Shown here one piece after another: positions 1 through 11,446 of a DNA stretch of 64,000 nt. The stretch covers positions 4,680,601 to 4,744,600 of the forward strand of contig CM049319.1 of NCBI GenBank assembly GCA_026874595.1, read 5' to 3'. Both the position numbers and the translations under genes were made by a program. How positions within the stretch are numbered: position 1 is the stretch's first letter; each line of letters begins with the position of its first letter. Origin of the DNA: Sipunculus nudus. Taxonomy: Eukaryota > Annelida > Sipuncula > Golfingiida > Sipunculidae. Below the pieces are notes generated by a model. The model was given only the letters and a program-made list of their open reading frames with translations. It was not told the DNA's origin and did not search any database.

Positions 1-746
1 CTAGATGTAAACAACACTTGACATGGTGTATAAAACTCGAATAAAAGCTACTTTTTTCAATCAATTCCTTTGAAATTTCAGATTTTTAAAGATTTAATCC
101 TTATGTTTATAAGCTGTGAAAATTAAATCAACAGTGCTTACATGGAAGAAACATGCTATTGACAAATTTGGACAAAATTTAAGGTATTGATTTTTTATTA
201 ATGCTAATAACTTGAAAAATTTGCAATATCAGATCTAATTTTTGGTAAACAATGGAATCTTGATTAAATAAAGTTATATCCCTGAAAAAAAGTCTCCAGC
301 TCCAGGAATTCAGCAAGTTAAGTGAGTAAATATATTTCCTGATTTTTAAAAATTGCATTATATTTGGGTCCATAATTTCTAAACAATATGCAATACTGAC
401 CTAATTTTTGGTATGTTCATAGAAAATTATGGAAAAATATGAATATTAAATATGATCAAAAACAGATTTGTGGTTTTGATATTGGGCAGTCTTGAAGTGT
501 AACAATGGCTTTTTTTATGAAAAACAGAGGTGTTTCCTTAATATCTCAAAAGGAACAAAGTCCTAGTGACCAAATTTTTGGTATGGTAGGAGATTTTGGG
601 GACATCTAACTGTATGCACAATTTTGAATTCTTGGGGCCAAGAGTTTAAAAACGGGCCCTGTTAACAGATGACCGGCCGGCAGGACAGATGTTGGACAAA
701 GGACCAAGGCTATAGCTCAGCTGACTTATAGTCAGCTGAGCTAAAA
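1..746 (+). mobile_element. Family A HINE-like element, 3' part (cut by window edge)
   Basis: This non-coding repeat has further copies at 10390-11446, 42594-43195, 43197-44012 and (split) 60612-63303. Its right end has the full terminal structure: a degraded GGCCGG/GGACAGA-rich tract at 670-700, then a perfect hairpin at 714-742 (arms AGCTCAGCTGAC and GTCAGCTGAGCT, loop TTATA) followed by AAAAAAT. The interior is AT-rich and shares blocks such as AAATTAAATCAACAGTGCTT and GGTAGGAGATTTTGGGGACA with the other copies. No gene is visible. By established knowledge of Helentron-derived DINE/HINE and bivalve pearl elements, a 3' hairpin after a microsatellite marks the right terminus. Assignment to that group is inference. 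The left end lies outside the window. Confidence 0.7.
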
Positions 747-921
747 AATGTTATAGATGGACAAGAATTCAATATTCAGAACTAACAACTTACCATCAAA
801 ATAAGAATTAACCAGTATTCCTTCAAGAGTTCAGTATTCTTTGAATGGGCCAGTACACTAACATTTGAAAGTTAATTTAATATAATTAATATTTCAATAT
901 GAATAATATTAAATTGACAAT

Positions 922-2885
922 AACTAGACATTTCTTGGCACCGCATGTGCAAGAGTATCCCCAGACATAGTAGCCCCCCCCCCCCCCCTTTAAGAATAGG
1001 CCCCCATTTTTAGCAGCATATACTGACACTTGGCATATTTATTGTTTCTTCCATCTATCAATCCACAATCTTGTTGAAGATGTTGGTCCTGTGACCTTGA
1101 CCTTTGACCTCATGACCCAAAAATCAATTCGGGTCTTGCTTTTTCATTGGGACATATACAAGTCAAGTTTGAAATCTATACATCAATAAAGCAGGAATTA
1201 TCATCCAGAAACTAATTTTTGGACAGATGGCTCCTGTGACCTTAACCTTTGACCTAGTGACCTCAAATTTGATAGGGTTCTTCCTCTCTTGGTAGGTGAA
1301 CTATATGTGCAAGATGAAAGATCTGAAATGAAATGATTGGCTGAAAAAGCATCCACATTTTTTTTTAAAGATGTGTCCTGTGACCTTGACCTTTGACCTC
1401 ATGACCCCAAAATCTATTTGGGTCTTGCTTTTCCAATGGAACATATACAAGTCAAGTTTGAAATCCATACATCAATAAAAGCAGGAATTATCATCCAGAA
1501 ACTAATTTTTGGACAGACATCATGGCTCCAGTGACCTTCACCTTTGACCTTGTGACCTCAAAATTGATAGGGGTCTTCCACTCTTGGCAGGTGAACTATA
1601 TGTACAAGATGAAAGATCTGAGATGAATTGTTTGGCTGAAAATGCATCCACAATCTTTTTAAAGATGTGTCCTGTGACCTTGACCTTTGACCTCATGACC
1701 CCAAAATCAATTTGGGTCTTACTTTTCGAATGGAACATATACAAGTCAAGTTTGAAATCCATACATCAATAAAAGCAGGAATTATCATCCAGAAACTAAT
1801 TTTTGGACAGATGGCTCCTGTGACCTTCACCTTTGACCTATTGACCTCAAAATTGATAGGGGTCCTCCACTCTTGGCAGGTGAACTATAAGTGCAAGATG
1901 AAAGATCTGAGATGAAATGTTTAGCTGAAAATGCATCCACATCTTTTCAAAGATGTGTCCTGTGACCTTGACCTTTGACCTCATGACCCCAAAATCGATT
2001 CGGGTCTTGCTTTTCCAATGGGACATATACAAGTCAAGTTTGAAATCCATACATTAATAAATGCAGGAATTATCATCCAGAAACTAATTTTAGGACAGAT
2101 GGCTCCTGTGACCTTCACCTTTGACCTAGTGACCTCAAAATTGATAGGGGTCTTCCACTCTTGGCAGGTATCTTTTAAGATGCCAGTCCAGTGACCTTGA
2201 CCTTTGATCTCATGACCCTAGAACCTATAGGGTTCTTACTTTAGTGGTGGGCCATACATAAGTCAAGTTTGAAATCCATTTGGCTATCCACACTGGAGAT
2301 ATCATAAGAGGTGTGTGATTTTCACCATATATGGCAATATTCAAGGTCAAGGCCACTCTCATAGGAAAGGTCATGACCCCAATTTAAATAAACATCATCC
2401 CATAACCCATACCTATGTATATGCATAATATAAAAGAAATCTGTCCATTAATTTTTTACTTATAATGCTCACAGTACTGTAAGGTGGCAATTTCGGGGAT
2501 ATTAAACGGCACGAAAACAAGTAAAGAATAATAGGTGGCGCCACCCAATTCTGGAACATGACAACCCTATCCATGATCTTCCATCAACTTGATTTTGGGA
2601 TAAATCCATGCAAGATTTCTTGAGATATTAAAGAATTTGTGTGATTTTCCCCAAAATTGGACCTATTCAAGGTCAAGGACACTCTCCTAGTAAAGGTCAT
2701 GACCTAATTTTAAATAGGCGTCGTCCTCTTACCCATATCTATACATATACCAAGTTTGGTAAAGTTCTGTGAAATATTTTTTGGGTTATCGCGCCAACAA
2801 GATTTATATGCGGCGGCGGTGGCGGCTACGGCGGCGGGACCAGTATGAAAACATAATATCCCCTGACTTTGTCTGGGGATAAAAT
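922..2885 (+). mobile_element. Family B HINE-like element with nuclear-receptor-site array
   Basis: The element begins AACTAGACA at 922. A bulged 5' hairpin follows at 933-954 (TCTT-GCAC pairing with GTGC-AAGA), then the subterminal sequence TATCCCCAGAC at 956-966. The right end has a GC-rich tract of GGCGGC units (about 2810-2838) and a 3' hairpin at 2857-2881 whose right arm GTCTGGGGATA (2871-2881) is the exact reverse complement of the 11-base left sequence. It ends in AAAAT. The core is a 15-base C run (974-988), an array of about 290 bp units (1083-2220) and a second repeat type with GGTCAAGG blocks at about 2340 and 2668. A GGTGGCGCCACC palindrome lies at 2534-2545. No coding capacity is seen. 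The matched ends are read directly; mobilisation by Helentron machinery is inference. Confidence 0.75.
1083..2220 (+). repeat. Tandem array of ~290 bp units with TGACCT half-site clusters
   Basis: Corresponding TGACCTTGACC blocks start at 1092, 1381, 1675, 1963 and 2192, giving a period of 288-294 bases and a shortened last unit. Each unit holds two clusters of nuclear-receptor half-sites. The first reads TGACCTTGACCTTTGACCTC, which on the minus strand gives AGGTCA-A-AGGTCA (a perfect DR1) overlapping a TCAAGGTCA extended half-site. The second cluster (near 1229, 1531, 1819, 2107) is a weaker version ending CCTTTGACCT. DR1 is the established site type of RXR and HNF4 receptors, and TCAAGGTCA that of ERR/NR5A receptors. 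Whether any is bound here is unknown. Confidence 0.85.
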
Positions 2886-3041
2886 CATAATATTATACTG
2901 CTCAAGATATAATTGATATGTTTGGAGAAAAGTTTTTTTAAACACATGGATTAGTATCCAATTAATTGAATTAATGCTGAATTAATGTCATCAGCAAGCT
3001 TATATAAACAAACCAACATTTATTATCTGAGGGGCAAACCC
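2886..3041. other. Short AT-rich spacer
   Basis: Nothing recognisable is seen between the end of the family B element and the divergent duplication that follows. Confidence 0.5.
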
Positions 3042-3345
3042 CTATAGCCACCAGGATTTTCAAGGCCACAAATTCTATACTTAAATGTATCATGATTTGT
3101 CTAGTGTTAGCAAAACCTACTGCATCCCTACTTATACACAAAACATCTCAAATCCCAGTAGAAACAAAACAAACAATACAGATTTTAAATTATTACCTTG
3201 GCTCCGGCATTTCAAGGCTATAAATTCTGAACACAAATATTTCGTGATTTTCTTAGTTTTTGCAAATTCTACAGAATGGCTTTTACACAAACCATCTCAG
3301 ATCTCAGGAGAAATGAAACACATTACAGATTTGAGAGAATTTCTT
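3042..3345 (+). repeat. Divergent ~150 bp tandem duplication
   Basis: Two adjacent blocks align with many mismatches: about 3042-3190 and 3191-3345. Shared landmarks in order are TTTCAAGGC, ATAAATTCT or its variant, GTGATTT-type sequence, a TTAGCAAA/TTTGCAAA block, TACACAAA(A/C)CATCTCA and GTAGAAAC/GGAGAAATGAAAC. Short open frames here are by-products of this composition. Confidence 0.5.
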
Positions 3346-5757
3346 TGGCCCAGACAGTGTGTTATTACTGGACATGTGTATTGGACACTCCTGTAGGACA
3401 CGCTTTATCCATGTCACCAGCGTGTAAAAACCTCATATTCCTGATGCTTGTTCATTCCGAGCACGAGGATTCGGTCTGGGGCACTATGTTTACAATCTGG
3501 TCCTGCGCTCAAATAATTTACGGTACAATGTACTTCAATAAGAGGCAAAAAGTACTATATGTATGCTCACCAGCTTGGATGATCATGAGATGTAGGAGTA
3601 CACCAACTGGAGATTCCATCATAACCCTACAAATCCTCATGGTTTTTCTGTATATTAAGGATGCTTGCATGATTTTTGTTTTTATTCTGAATGAGTCTTT
3701 GATTAATTATGGATGAAAGATGGTATTTATCATCACAGCAGCAACAAATGACGGCTATCTTGACTTTCAATTTAATTTACATTGCATGTACAAACATCTC
3801 CAACTAATACTTTTGGCTTTAAATGCACTACAAAACCAAGTGGCTTTCATCTGAACTTCATTAACTAAGAACTATCTTTTTTCTACTTAAAATATATATC
3901 TGAGACTTTAATCCACAGAAGTAATACTGTAAGAAAAGTTCTTTTATTAAATCCATCTACATGAAAAATAATTTTAATTAAGAAACAATCATATCTGCAT
4001 CATATAAACCAAAAAATTCCCCAAGTTACCTGCTCTGCAATATTTTTTTTTTCAGTGCGACCACTTGATCATTTAGCACTAACTTGCAACACATCCAGAT
4101 TTGATTTAAGCCCACACTGGCTAGACTAGTGATTTATTTGAAAAATGAAAACAGTATACACCATTTCTTGAAGCTCAACTCCGACACCATAAATATTCAC
4201 AACTCACAAAATAACACTAAATAATAGTATATTTTAAATGAAAACTGGCGATGGAAATCTGGGGCTTGTGCAGATGATTTATAAAGCCTGGGTTGATGGA
4301 AATACATGGGTATAATGTCAAATGCTGGTACATATAGATGACTGGGCTTGTTGGTTATACATATTTGGATGAAATGGAAATTGTTGGCCGTAAGGGTCTC
4401 CCATACACAACCTAACTAGGATGGACCGTGAGAGAAAATGACTAGCCAGTAGAGAAGATTAATGTACATCCATTCCAATCTGATACAGTTTATTCACATA
4501 AAAACAATTTATCACCAGTTTAGTCACTGGATGCATGCTCCTTATTTTTCACCAAACCAATAGATTATGTAACCATCAGCATTTATAATGTACTGGATTG
4601 TGTGTTCAATTTTAATATATAAAACATTTTTAAAAGCATAGGGAAATATTATGATGCATTAAAAAGTAAACTCACGGCCTACAGTTCAATAAAGTTGAGT
4701 ACAAAAATTTCTCTTTTCCACTGGCATCAATAAACATACACCTTAATTAAATGTGCAGAATCAGAAATCATTTTGACTGATACTGCCAAATATTGTATTG
4801 ATTCTTGCATGCATGTCTAAATCTAAATTCCTATCAATTATTGAGGAATGTTCAGAAAGGTTAAAATCATAGAAAGTTCCATAATTGCTGCTCAGAAAAC
4901 AAGTGTTTTAAATCATGTTTAGAAATCAGCCAGATTGATGTAGGAATTGGTTATTTCACATATCAATTCATCAGTCAACTTCATCATGTTAACACATGTT
5001 TAATCAGACTTGTGATGAATCTGACCTTAAGTTTTTTGCTCTCCTAATTAGCTTGGTCATCAGCCAGAGGCCACTTAATTAACTTTACTTCAAGTCCTGA
5101 GGCATAAGAATCATTGCAAATACTAAAGCCACCATCTAACTAGTGATGAATCTAATTGAGAACACCAATTAAATTTCACAACTTCATGTTATACCTGATC
5201 AAGTTAAAATGGATAAACAGAATAAACTTGTAAAGATTTATTATTAAAAGCAGACTCTCATGCAGTCAATCATCACAGAGTACTGCCATTCAAAAGAACA
5301 TTTAAACTCAGCTGGAAAAAGTTTGTATAGGGCTTGTATTATCTAGAATTATTTTAATTATTTTAAATTATTTTTTAACTGGTGGATCATCCAAATATGA
5401 AGAAAGGAAGGAAGATCATGAGTAGATCATGAAAAAATGAAATGAAATCAGAAAATTAACAGTATTAACCACATATATCAACTTTACATGCCTACAGGGG
5501 TCACATACCACAACATGCTTAAAGCTTAAGGTATCTTGTGTATATTACGTCAAAGCAATGATGTTATATGTGCTTCTGATGGTGAGTGACTCATGTTTTC
5601 AATACAAGTCCCTACCACCCTTCATGGCTGAGTGCTGCTATTACATCATAACAAAACCTGGAAATCAGAATGGACATGTTTGCATGGGGACATGCCAGCT
5701 TAGATGAGAAGGCACTCTGTGAACCATATTGCAGTAATGCCTTGTTTTGCAAAGGAA
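3346..5757. other. AT-rich sequence without recognisable genes
   Basis: A plus-strand open frame runs through 3276-3716, but it starts inside the divergent duplication, is rich in isoleucine, cysteine and methionine, and resembles no family I know. The rest is AT-rich single-copy sequence with scattered homopolymers. A TTTATT (minus-strand AATAAA) near 5237 is the nearest possible polyadenylation signal downstream of the exon candidate at 5758-6039. Confidence 0.5.
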
Positions 5758-6039
5758 TTACTGTGAACATTTCATCAAAATATGGGATGGGACATTGAAA
5801 AATAAACTATCTTCCAGATGTCTAGACTGACATTTTTGGGAGGAAATCAATTTGCTTGTGTTCTTAAAAAGACCATCAAAGTGTCTTAAGATAACAATTA
5901 CAGATTGGAAGGCAGTTTCCATCAGACACAGTACACACATTCTGTCAGATTTCTTGGATATCTGAGTTGGTATTCTGTTCTTGTAAACTTCAAAACTTTT
6001 CTGCTGCTTACATTTAATCATATCCCGGAAACTTGGCAC
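5758..6039 (-). CDS. Candidate 3'-terminal exon of an unidentified gene
   Basis: I do not recognise the protein. The minus strand reads a 93-codon open frame from 6039 to a TAA stop, beginning V-P-S-F-R-D-M-I-K-C-K. Directly upstream the minus strand has a strong acceptor: a pyrimidine-rich run (CTTTTTCCTTTATGTTTC) then TTTTTTAG immediately before the first codon, GTG. That makes this more likely an internal-to-terminal exon joined in phase 0 than a free-standing gene. The residue mix is protein-like: basic and polar N-terminal half, a Cys-x-x-Cys (CVLC) pair, then a hydrophobic stretch (SVIVILRHF). It lies outside all repeats found. No upstream exon could be recognised, so it could be a pseudo-exon or chance frame. 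Confidence 0.4.
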   Translation of the reverse strand: MPSFRDMIKCKQQKSFEVYKNRIPTQISKKSDRMCVLCLMETAFQSVIVILRHFDGLFKNTSKLISSQKCQSRHLEDSLFFNVPSHILMKCSQ

Positions 6040-9000
6040 CTAAAAAATGAAACATAAAGGAAAAAGATGCTGAATTCACCAGGACAACTTTTTTCAGGAT
6101 CAGTTTAGGGGCCTTTGATGTATTGTCAACCACTGTTTGATCTATGAAGTGTCTTGATTGTTTCACTTGTTAAAATAAAGCAAAAGATCTGAGACTGATT
6201 TCCCTGTGAAAGTGCTGCGTTGTTTAGCAACAGAGTATTAAGTTTACAGATCAAACATGTGATGACATTTTGTCTTGCATTTTTGTCTTGCTAGAGCTAC
6301 CCATCAGGAAAGACTCGGAAAATGCAACAGTAGCCTAATATCTAAGTGTTAGGTGCATGCACTGATTAGAATGATTAATTTAAGGCAGAAAGTTTAATGG
6401 AAGACAAAAATCAGCTGCTCCTAAATACTTTAGCTTTATTTTAGATCTGACAACCTTCCTCAGGCCCTATGGTTCTTGCTTATCATCTGATGCTTTTAGA
6501 AATTAACAAAAGCAGATCAGGGAATTTGTTACCTGTATTTTGAATACATCAAAACAATCAGGAATTCCCAACAGGTAAATGGAACAACTGCAGTTAATCC
6601 ATGGTCAAAGCATCTGCTGTTCCTGAATGTACCATTGGTCTTGTTAATGAATCAGCTAGGGTTTTCAATAGGAAGAAGAATTAAAGAATAAGATTACTAA
6701 TAATATAGATGATTATGATAATAATAATGTCATTCATTTATGAGCGCAAAATTATCTTCACTTCTATGAGCTGACTGAATCAGAGATCTCACTTTCAAAA
6801 TTAAGGTTTCGTTTAAAGTACACTCAATGATGCATTTGGGATTTTCTGCCAATCCCTTATGATTTCAACAAGGGTTTTAGGGAGAAGCATCCCATCAGCC
6901 ATTTTATCAAGTATTCAGAAATGCAAGAGCTAGTGTTTTTTTTTAACAGTTGACTGAACAGGTGTGTGACAGGGAGGTCAATTAAGGCAATAATATCCAG
7001 CTCCTGACAGTGACAAGGTTGCTAAAAATCATAAAATTAATCTTATAGTCTAATATTTATGATAGCACTGGTATGGGCAGAATCATTCAATTTGTCTGTA
7101 TGATGAATGCAGATGCTGAAGGAAAGACTGGATGCTGATGTGAAGCAAATAATAACTTAAAAAAGATGTTGAAGCTAATAAAGAATAAGAAAGAGGGTTC
7201 CTATCATTTTTTTTTCATTTTCAAGGCCTTTTTTACATTATAATTTCACTGCCTCCATTACTTCACTTTCAAACTCCAGTCCTCTCACATCTTATTTTTC
7301 TCAGACAATTCTGATCTGTCAGTAGATGAGTAAGCATCCCCTAACCCAGTCGGCCTCCACACCGTGTTATAAATAATAGCCTCAATAAAAGGCTTAAGCA
7401 GTCAAAAACTCTGAAAATTAGATCAAGATAAAAAAAAATAAAATCAGGTGAAATCCTGTCACCTGCAACTTATTAATGGAAAAAAAGATATTTTTAAAAT
7501 TAAATATATTTGAGATTAGGCAAACAAATGCAGAAGAAAAAAAGAAGACTTTTTTTCAAAACATGAAAAATTCAAGATCCAAAGACTGATACAGAAAGGA
7601 TTTATAAACTCATCAACTCTTATAGGCCTCCCTTCCTCATGGGTTCAATATTATGCACGGAGTTGACTAAATTCCAGCTGCCCACACCAGCAATGACCTA
7701 TGCCATATTTCAGCAATGAAATACATGAAACAATTCTTCAAATACCCAAATAAACATCCAAACAGAAATAAGCAAAACAATATCCCTGCATGAATCACTG
7801 CTTTCGACCAGGTATAAACCTCATTGATGAACTTTATCTATGTGGCATTTAAATTGCTGTGTAGCAAGAGTTTAACTAGGTTTAATTATAAATGAATTTT
7901 TAGAGGATACTGTTACTTATTGGAAAATTGAAAAAAAACTTTGGATTAAATTGAATTAATACATCATGGAAAAAATAACCAATAATGGACCTAATTCACT
8001 GTAACTAGAGGCAATTAGTTTATTTTACATTATATCAATGATAACCACCAGCATAAAATAGCTGAATAAAACTGTATGTCTCACATCATGATGTCCAAAG
8101 CACTTAAGTCCACATGCTTACAGTAATCAACAGCCTTTATTCCATTATGGTCCACCAGGTGAAGCCATATATTCTCTGAGGTTCTACTGAAATCCTTGAA
8201 GAAAAATTTAGAAGACCAACCTGGATCTGCTGCAAAGACTAATAATTAAATTTTCCCGGAGTTTCATCAGAAATTCACTGGAACCAGCTCAGAGCTTTTT
8301 TCAAGGTGTCCTGTTCACAAACAAGATAATATATTGGTGAAAACATGACCTTTAGGATCCAGCACAGGGACAGAACTGCAGTCAATTTGTAATAGAAACT
8401 GCACTGGCTGGCTTACAGACAAGGTGATCAGCATTGCTCAGCCTTGGGACTGCCAATGTCAGATCTGTCCGTGGTGAAACAAAGTGACACTGTGACTGAA
8501 ACATAATTAACTGATTGAATATACAACAGGTAATGTCCATATGACCTTCCTTAACACGGATATATAAAACAGCTTGTCATAGATGATAATATACAATTTT
8601 GATTAATTAATCAAGTAAATAATGACTGCTTCTTTTAAGGATGAATGGTACAAAACCACTTTTATTTACCTGGGCAAGTAAAAATTCAAGAAAATTAACC
8701 AAAAAATCACCTCCTACTTGCCCAGCTGGGAAAATGGGGCCACCATTTATAAACCTTAACCAAATGTTTTATCTTATCTAAATTAGCCATTTTCTTTCTT
8801 GTTAAATAAAATATTGTTGATAATACCTCTTTTCCTTAATTACCTGAATGTTTATCTACTAAATGATAAAGAATGATATGATATTTATAAAAATTGAACG
8901 TGTTAATTGTGTAGTATGCAATAAAACATGCAATAGACCAGCAATCATGTTGAACCTATTGTGTTGGTTATTGATTACCGTGCAGTTAAATACCATGCCA

Positions 9001-9554
9001 TGCAATTTCTTCCATGATAGTCCCATGAAAAATTTTCCGGTATGAAAAAGTTTGTTTACGCATCTACATTTGACACCACTTTCTTACATCCATAAAAGGT
9101 CAATTGACACTCCTTTTACATTCAATGGATAGAATTTGAGCTTTATATGGTGAGCCAGGTGCCTGGAGGGTCATTCAACGTTTATTAAATGTCCTCCAAC
9201 AGAATTAACAACCCATTCCAGAGCTGCCAAAACACTGTAACGTTCCCCCGTCTTATACCTCTTCTACAATCCAGAATGTTGATAGCTGCTTAACTGGGAA
9301 TAATGTCCTTTATGGTACTGTGATATGACTGTAATATCTCCATAACCCTTCTTTTAGTGTCATTCACAGGCAACTTAAATGTCACAAGTACAGTGAGTTA
9401 AAAAAAATAGTCATCCCTATTCCTGGAAGAGCTTTAACACTGAAACTTGTGTAAACTACCATCTATAGCTTCCATAATGTTTGCTCTATAGTGGTCTGTC
9501 AGTATTACTCCTGACACTTTGGAATGGCCAAACTACTACATACTTACTTTTTTT
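6040..9554. other. AT-rich unique sequence, no gene recognised
   Basis: No open frame above about 60 codons, no repeat arrays and no inverted-repeat element were found. It would be intron if the exon at 5758-6039 is real. Scattered poly-A/T runs (for example near 7210, 7430 and 7550) are the only low-complexity features. Confidence 0.5.
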
Positions 9555-11446
9555 AACAAGGGACCTATGGGTCACTGTGCTCAGCTGACGTTAACCTTGA
9601 AGGTAAAAATCTAAAATAATATCTAACGGAGATAAAGTGTAAGAGGAAGAGGTATTAAGGCCATGGTTGGTTTATATGATTGGTTTGTATTGATGAGCAA
9701 GAAATTGTTGCAAAAAATATTTTGTGACCTGACCATGTGTTTCCTAATGTTGAAACTAAAGCATGTGAGCAGTTTGTGAACAAATGATCTGTACTATTAC
9801 CATGATCATTAGTTGGTTTTTCGATTAACTGTTGACATTTCAGTAGTTTACACATTTGTTCAATTGCATCTATTTATTTTGTATAATATATATTTATTTT
9901 TTTATGAAATGTATACAGTTGAAATATAGCTAATTAACAACATAAAACGGGGCAAACAAAGCCTGATCTCAAATTCTGCTGAGGCACGAAAATAATGAAC
10001 AAATGTTTGTATTAAATCCTGATTTTTTTATCACATCAATTATTTTCTAATTTAAGTTTATATTTCTATACATTTCCAATTTAACATATATCTGAATATA
10101 AAAGTTGATTCATAATTCTCAATTGCATCATCATAAATCTCAATCTTGTCAGATAACACCACATCATGCATACAAATGTTAATTTATTTTTTACCACAAA
10201 AATATATCTTTTAAATCTGCAAAACAATAAATATCTAAAAATAATACTTGATTTAGATTTCACAATTTTTAATTGTGTCTTTATTTATCCATAATGTGCT
10301 TCATATTTTATAATAATTTAAGCATACTGATGGGTTCATTTATATTTGTTAAAATCATTTAAAAGAAAATTGATTTCTTTAAAAATGCTACATTTCACAA
10401 CATTGCATCTCCTGGATTACACCTTGAATTATTTTTTCAAGGAAAGTTTTTGCATATCGGAGTGGAAACAGCATTACAATTAAGGAGATACAGTGAAAAC
10501 AATAACAATTACTGCATAACACTTGGTGGGTTGGGTTTGCGGGGGGGGGGTGGGGGGGGGGGGGGGTGGGGGGGTGATTGGGGTGGTGATATGAGAATAA
10601 CTGTACACCTGTCACAGCAGGGGATCTCCCCCAGTGACTGTAACAAATCAGAAACCCTGGCATAGCTGACTTCCAGTGACCTGGAGTGGGACCCTGCATC
10701 TGTAATCAAAGCAAGTGACTACAGAAAAAAAAATCAATAACTAGCTTAATTTTCAAGCTTTTATTTTCAAATTTCAGATTTAGACAAACTAAATATTTAT
10801 GTTTACATGCTGCGAAAATTAAATCAATGGTGCTTACAGGAAAAAAACGTGCCATGGTCAAAGTTGGGCAAAATTTAAGGTACTGATTTTTTTTTTATGC
10901 TAATAACTTAAAAAATTTACAAAATTCAGATCTAATTTTGGGTAAACAATTGAATCTTAATTAAACATAGTTATATACTTGAGAAAATAGACTCTAGTTT
11001 CAAAATTTTTCATGTTAAGTGAGATATTATTTTTCCTGATTTTTTACAAAGTCCATTATGTTTGGGCCCATATCTTAAAGAATTTATAATTTACAGACTT
11101 AATTTCTGGCATGTACATAGGAACTATATAGAGGAATATTTATGGTAAATATGAGGAAAAACAGATGAGTGGTTTTGATATTAAGCGGTCCTGAAGTGTG
11201 AAAATAGGTTTTTAATAAAAAATTGAGGTTTTTCCTTAATTTCTCAAAGGAACAAAGTTGCAAAGACCCAGTTTTCGGCTTGGTAGGAGATCTTGGGGAC
11301 ATCTAACATTATGCCGAATTTTGGATTCCTAGGTCTTACGGTTTCAAAACGTGCCACATCTACGGACGGACGGACGGACAGACGGATGGACGACGGACAA
11401 TGGACCACGACTATAGCTCAGATGACTTATAGTCAGCTGAGCTAAC
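9555..11446 (+). mobile_element. Family A HINE-like element, probably full length
   Basis: The left end at 9555-9588 reads AACAAGGGACC, an imperfect palindrome around CCTATGG, then GCTCAGCTGAC, the same terminus as the family D elements. The interior from 10320 aligns with 41935-43195 (shared blocks near TTTAAAAGAAAAT, CACAACAT.GCATCT and TTTTGCA.AT.GGAGT). The right end has an ACGG microsatellite (about 11362-11400) and a hairpin at 11415-11443 with one arm slightly decayed (AGCTCAGATGAC against GTCAGCTGAGCT). Position 10540-10590 is an almost pure G run. The minus-strand frame at 11099-11302 recurs in two other copies. The middle (9590-10320) is AT-rich and could include unrelated sequence, so the full-length reading is inference. 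Confidence 0.6.
10540..10590 (+). repeat. G-rich tract
   Basis: This is about 50 bases of nearly uninterrupted G with only a few T, inside the family A element. It can form G-quadruplexes in principle, and it creates artificial glycine- or proline-rich frames on the two strands. A corresponding but shorter G run occurs in other A copies (near 42483, 57998 and 60671). Confidence 0.85.

Noticed and set aside
714-742. Hairpin followed by a homopolymer as a transcription terminator.
   Set aside because: The run after the hairpin is A, not T, on the element strand. The same hairpin marks the right end of every A/D element, and the sequence is eukaryotic.
1083-2220. Plain satellite DNA as the explanation for the family B array.
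   Set aside because: The array is bounded by matched 5' and 3' terminal sequences (956-966 and 2871-2881), so it is better described as the core of an element.
3276-3716. A 146-codon plus-strand open frame.
   Set aside because: It starts inside a divergent duplication, has no recognisable domain or splice evidence, and its composition follows the local base content.
10388-10709. Glycine-rich and proline-rich open frames on opposite strands.
   Set aside because: They are translations of the G run at 10540-10590.
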